From NCBI GenBank assembly GCA_031288815.1, contig JAITQR010000341.1, forward strand, positions 1-5,019: 5,019 nt of DNA, written 5' to 3'. Every line of letters starts with the position of its first letter. Positions within the stretch are counted from its first letter, which is position 1. The notes beneath the pieces were generated by a model. The model was given only the letters and a program-made list of their open reading frames with translations, made no database searches and was not told the DNA's origin. The position numbers and the translations under genes were made by a program. Below are positions 4,481 through 5,019 of the stretch, piece after piece. The stretch comes from Treponema sp. (GTDB lineage: Bacteria > Spirochaetota > Spirochaetia > Treponematales > Breznakiellaceae).

Positions 4481-5019
4481 ATGAAACGCCGTACCCTTTT
4501 CCTCTCTGTTCTGCTGTTGGGCTCTTCCCTTTTTGCCGCCGGGGCCGGGGGAAGCGGAGCGAAATCCCCTTCCTCTCTTTCCGTACTGGTGTACATTACC
4601 GGTATGGTGGCGGGGAGTCCTTCCTACGAGACCCTGGCCCGGGGGGCGGAAAGCTTTGCCCAATCCCACGGTAATGTGACGGTGAAGGTGTACGAGGCGG
4701 GCTTCAACCAGGCCGAATGGGAAGAACAGCTTACCTCCCTGGTGGCGGGAGGCGGCTACGATATCGTGCTGGGCTCCAACCCTTCGCTCCCGGAAATCTG
4801 CGAAAGCGTGGGGAAGAAGTTCCCCAATCAGAAATTTATCATCACCGACGCGGAGTATTCCGGAAACCCCCAGATCAGCACCTACCTCTACAACCAGTAC
4901 GAGCAGTCCCTCTACCTGGGTTACCTCGCGGGACTCGTTACCACCAGTTCCCTGCCCAAGGCGAATGGGGCCAGGAAGATCGGCTTTATCGCCGCCCAGG
5001 AATACCCCCTGCTCAACAA
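4481..5019 (+). CDS. rfuA: Riboflavin ABC transporter substrate-binding protein RfuA (BMP/PnrA-like), N-terminal part
   Basis: The 179 complete codons encode an exported BMP-family periplasmic binding protein, cut by the right edge. The signal peptide is clear: KRR (2-4), a hydrophobic core (about 5-18) and a likely signal peptidase I site after LFA (17-19). There is no lipobox cysteine. The mature part opens with VLVYITGMVAGSPSYETLARGA (35-56), then YDIVLGSNPSLPEICE (93-108), FPNQKFIITDAEYSG (114-128) and YNQYEQSLYLGYLAGL (137-152), the usual first-lobe landmarks of BMP proteins. The upstream FMN riboswitch and terminator specify riboflavin as the ligand rather than the purine nucleosides bound by PnrA, matching the RfuABCD system described in Treponema. 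AAGGAG 6 nt before the ATG fixes the start. The permease and ATPase genes are expected just downstream, outside the window. The ligand is inferred mainly from the riboswitch. Confidence 0.9.
   Translation, partial: MKRRTLFLSVLLLGSSLFAAGAGGSGAKSPSSLSVLVYITGMVAGSPSYETLARGAESFAQSHGNVTVKVYEAGFNQAEWEEQLTSLVAGGGYDIVLGSNPSLPEICESVGKKFPNQKFIITDAEYSGNPQISTYLYNQYEQSLYLGYLAGLVTTSSLPKANGARKIGFIAAQEYPLLN

Noticed and set aside
4375..4669. Minus-strand open frames opposite the terminator and rfuA start
   Set aside because: They overlap the signal-peptide region of rfuA and have no family resemblance.

Overview
The window looks like a piece of a fairly GC-rich spirochaete genome, most likely a Treponema relative such as the termite-gut group. 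The best clue is the right end: a complete FMN riboswitch with an intrinsic terminator, leading into a BMP-type periplasmic binding protein of the RfuA kind. RfuA is the riboflavin-binding component of the spirochaetal RfuABCD uptake system. The assignment to spirochaetes is an inference from gene content; no rRNA or housekeeping marker is present.

Layout. Positions 1-2271 hold two genes on the minus strand, read right to left. The first is a complete thiamine-diphosphate enzyme of the glyoxylate carboligase/acetolactate synthase superfamily (586-2271). The second is the N-terminal third or so of an iron-containing alcohol dehydrogenase (1-506), cut by the window edge. They are separated by 79 nt containing a perfect 12-bp inverted repeat, and probably form one operon driven by a textbook sigma-70 promoter (TTGACA, 17 nt, TATAAT) at 2320-2348. 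A 221-nt divergent region (2272-2492) separates them from plus-strand genes: an RpiB/LacAB-family isomerase (2493-2951) and an IclR-family regulator (3221-4027) with its own near-consensus promoter. Positions 4028-4480 are non-coding and carry a promoter, the FMN aptamer, the terminator and an extra long-range helix, before rfuA (4481 to beyond the right edge).

How the parts may work together. The carboligase, dehydrogenase, isomerase and IclR regulator look like one small carbon-catabolism locus that handles short aldehydes or 2-oxoacids and an aldose/ketose pair. The IclR protein is the natural candidate for sensing the substrate or an intermediate. The exact substrate cannot be read from sequence. 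Two enzymes carry non-standard active-site residues: the carboligase keeps the catalytic glutamate that true E. coli Gcl lacks, and the isomerase has lost the ring-opening histidine and the phosphate-contact arginines of RpiB. The pathway may therefore differ from both textbook glyoxylate and pentose-phosphate chemistry. The rfu unit on the right appears independent and flavin-controlled.
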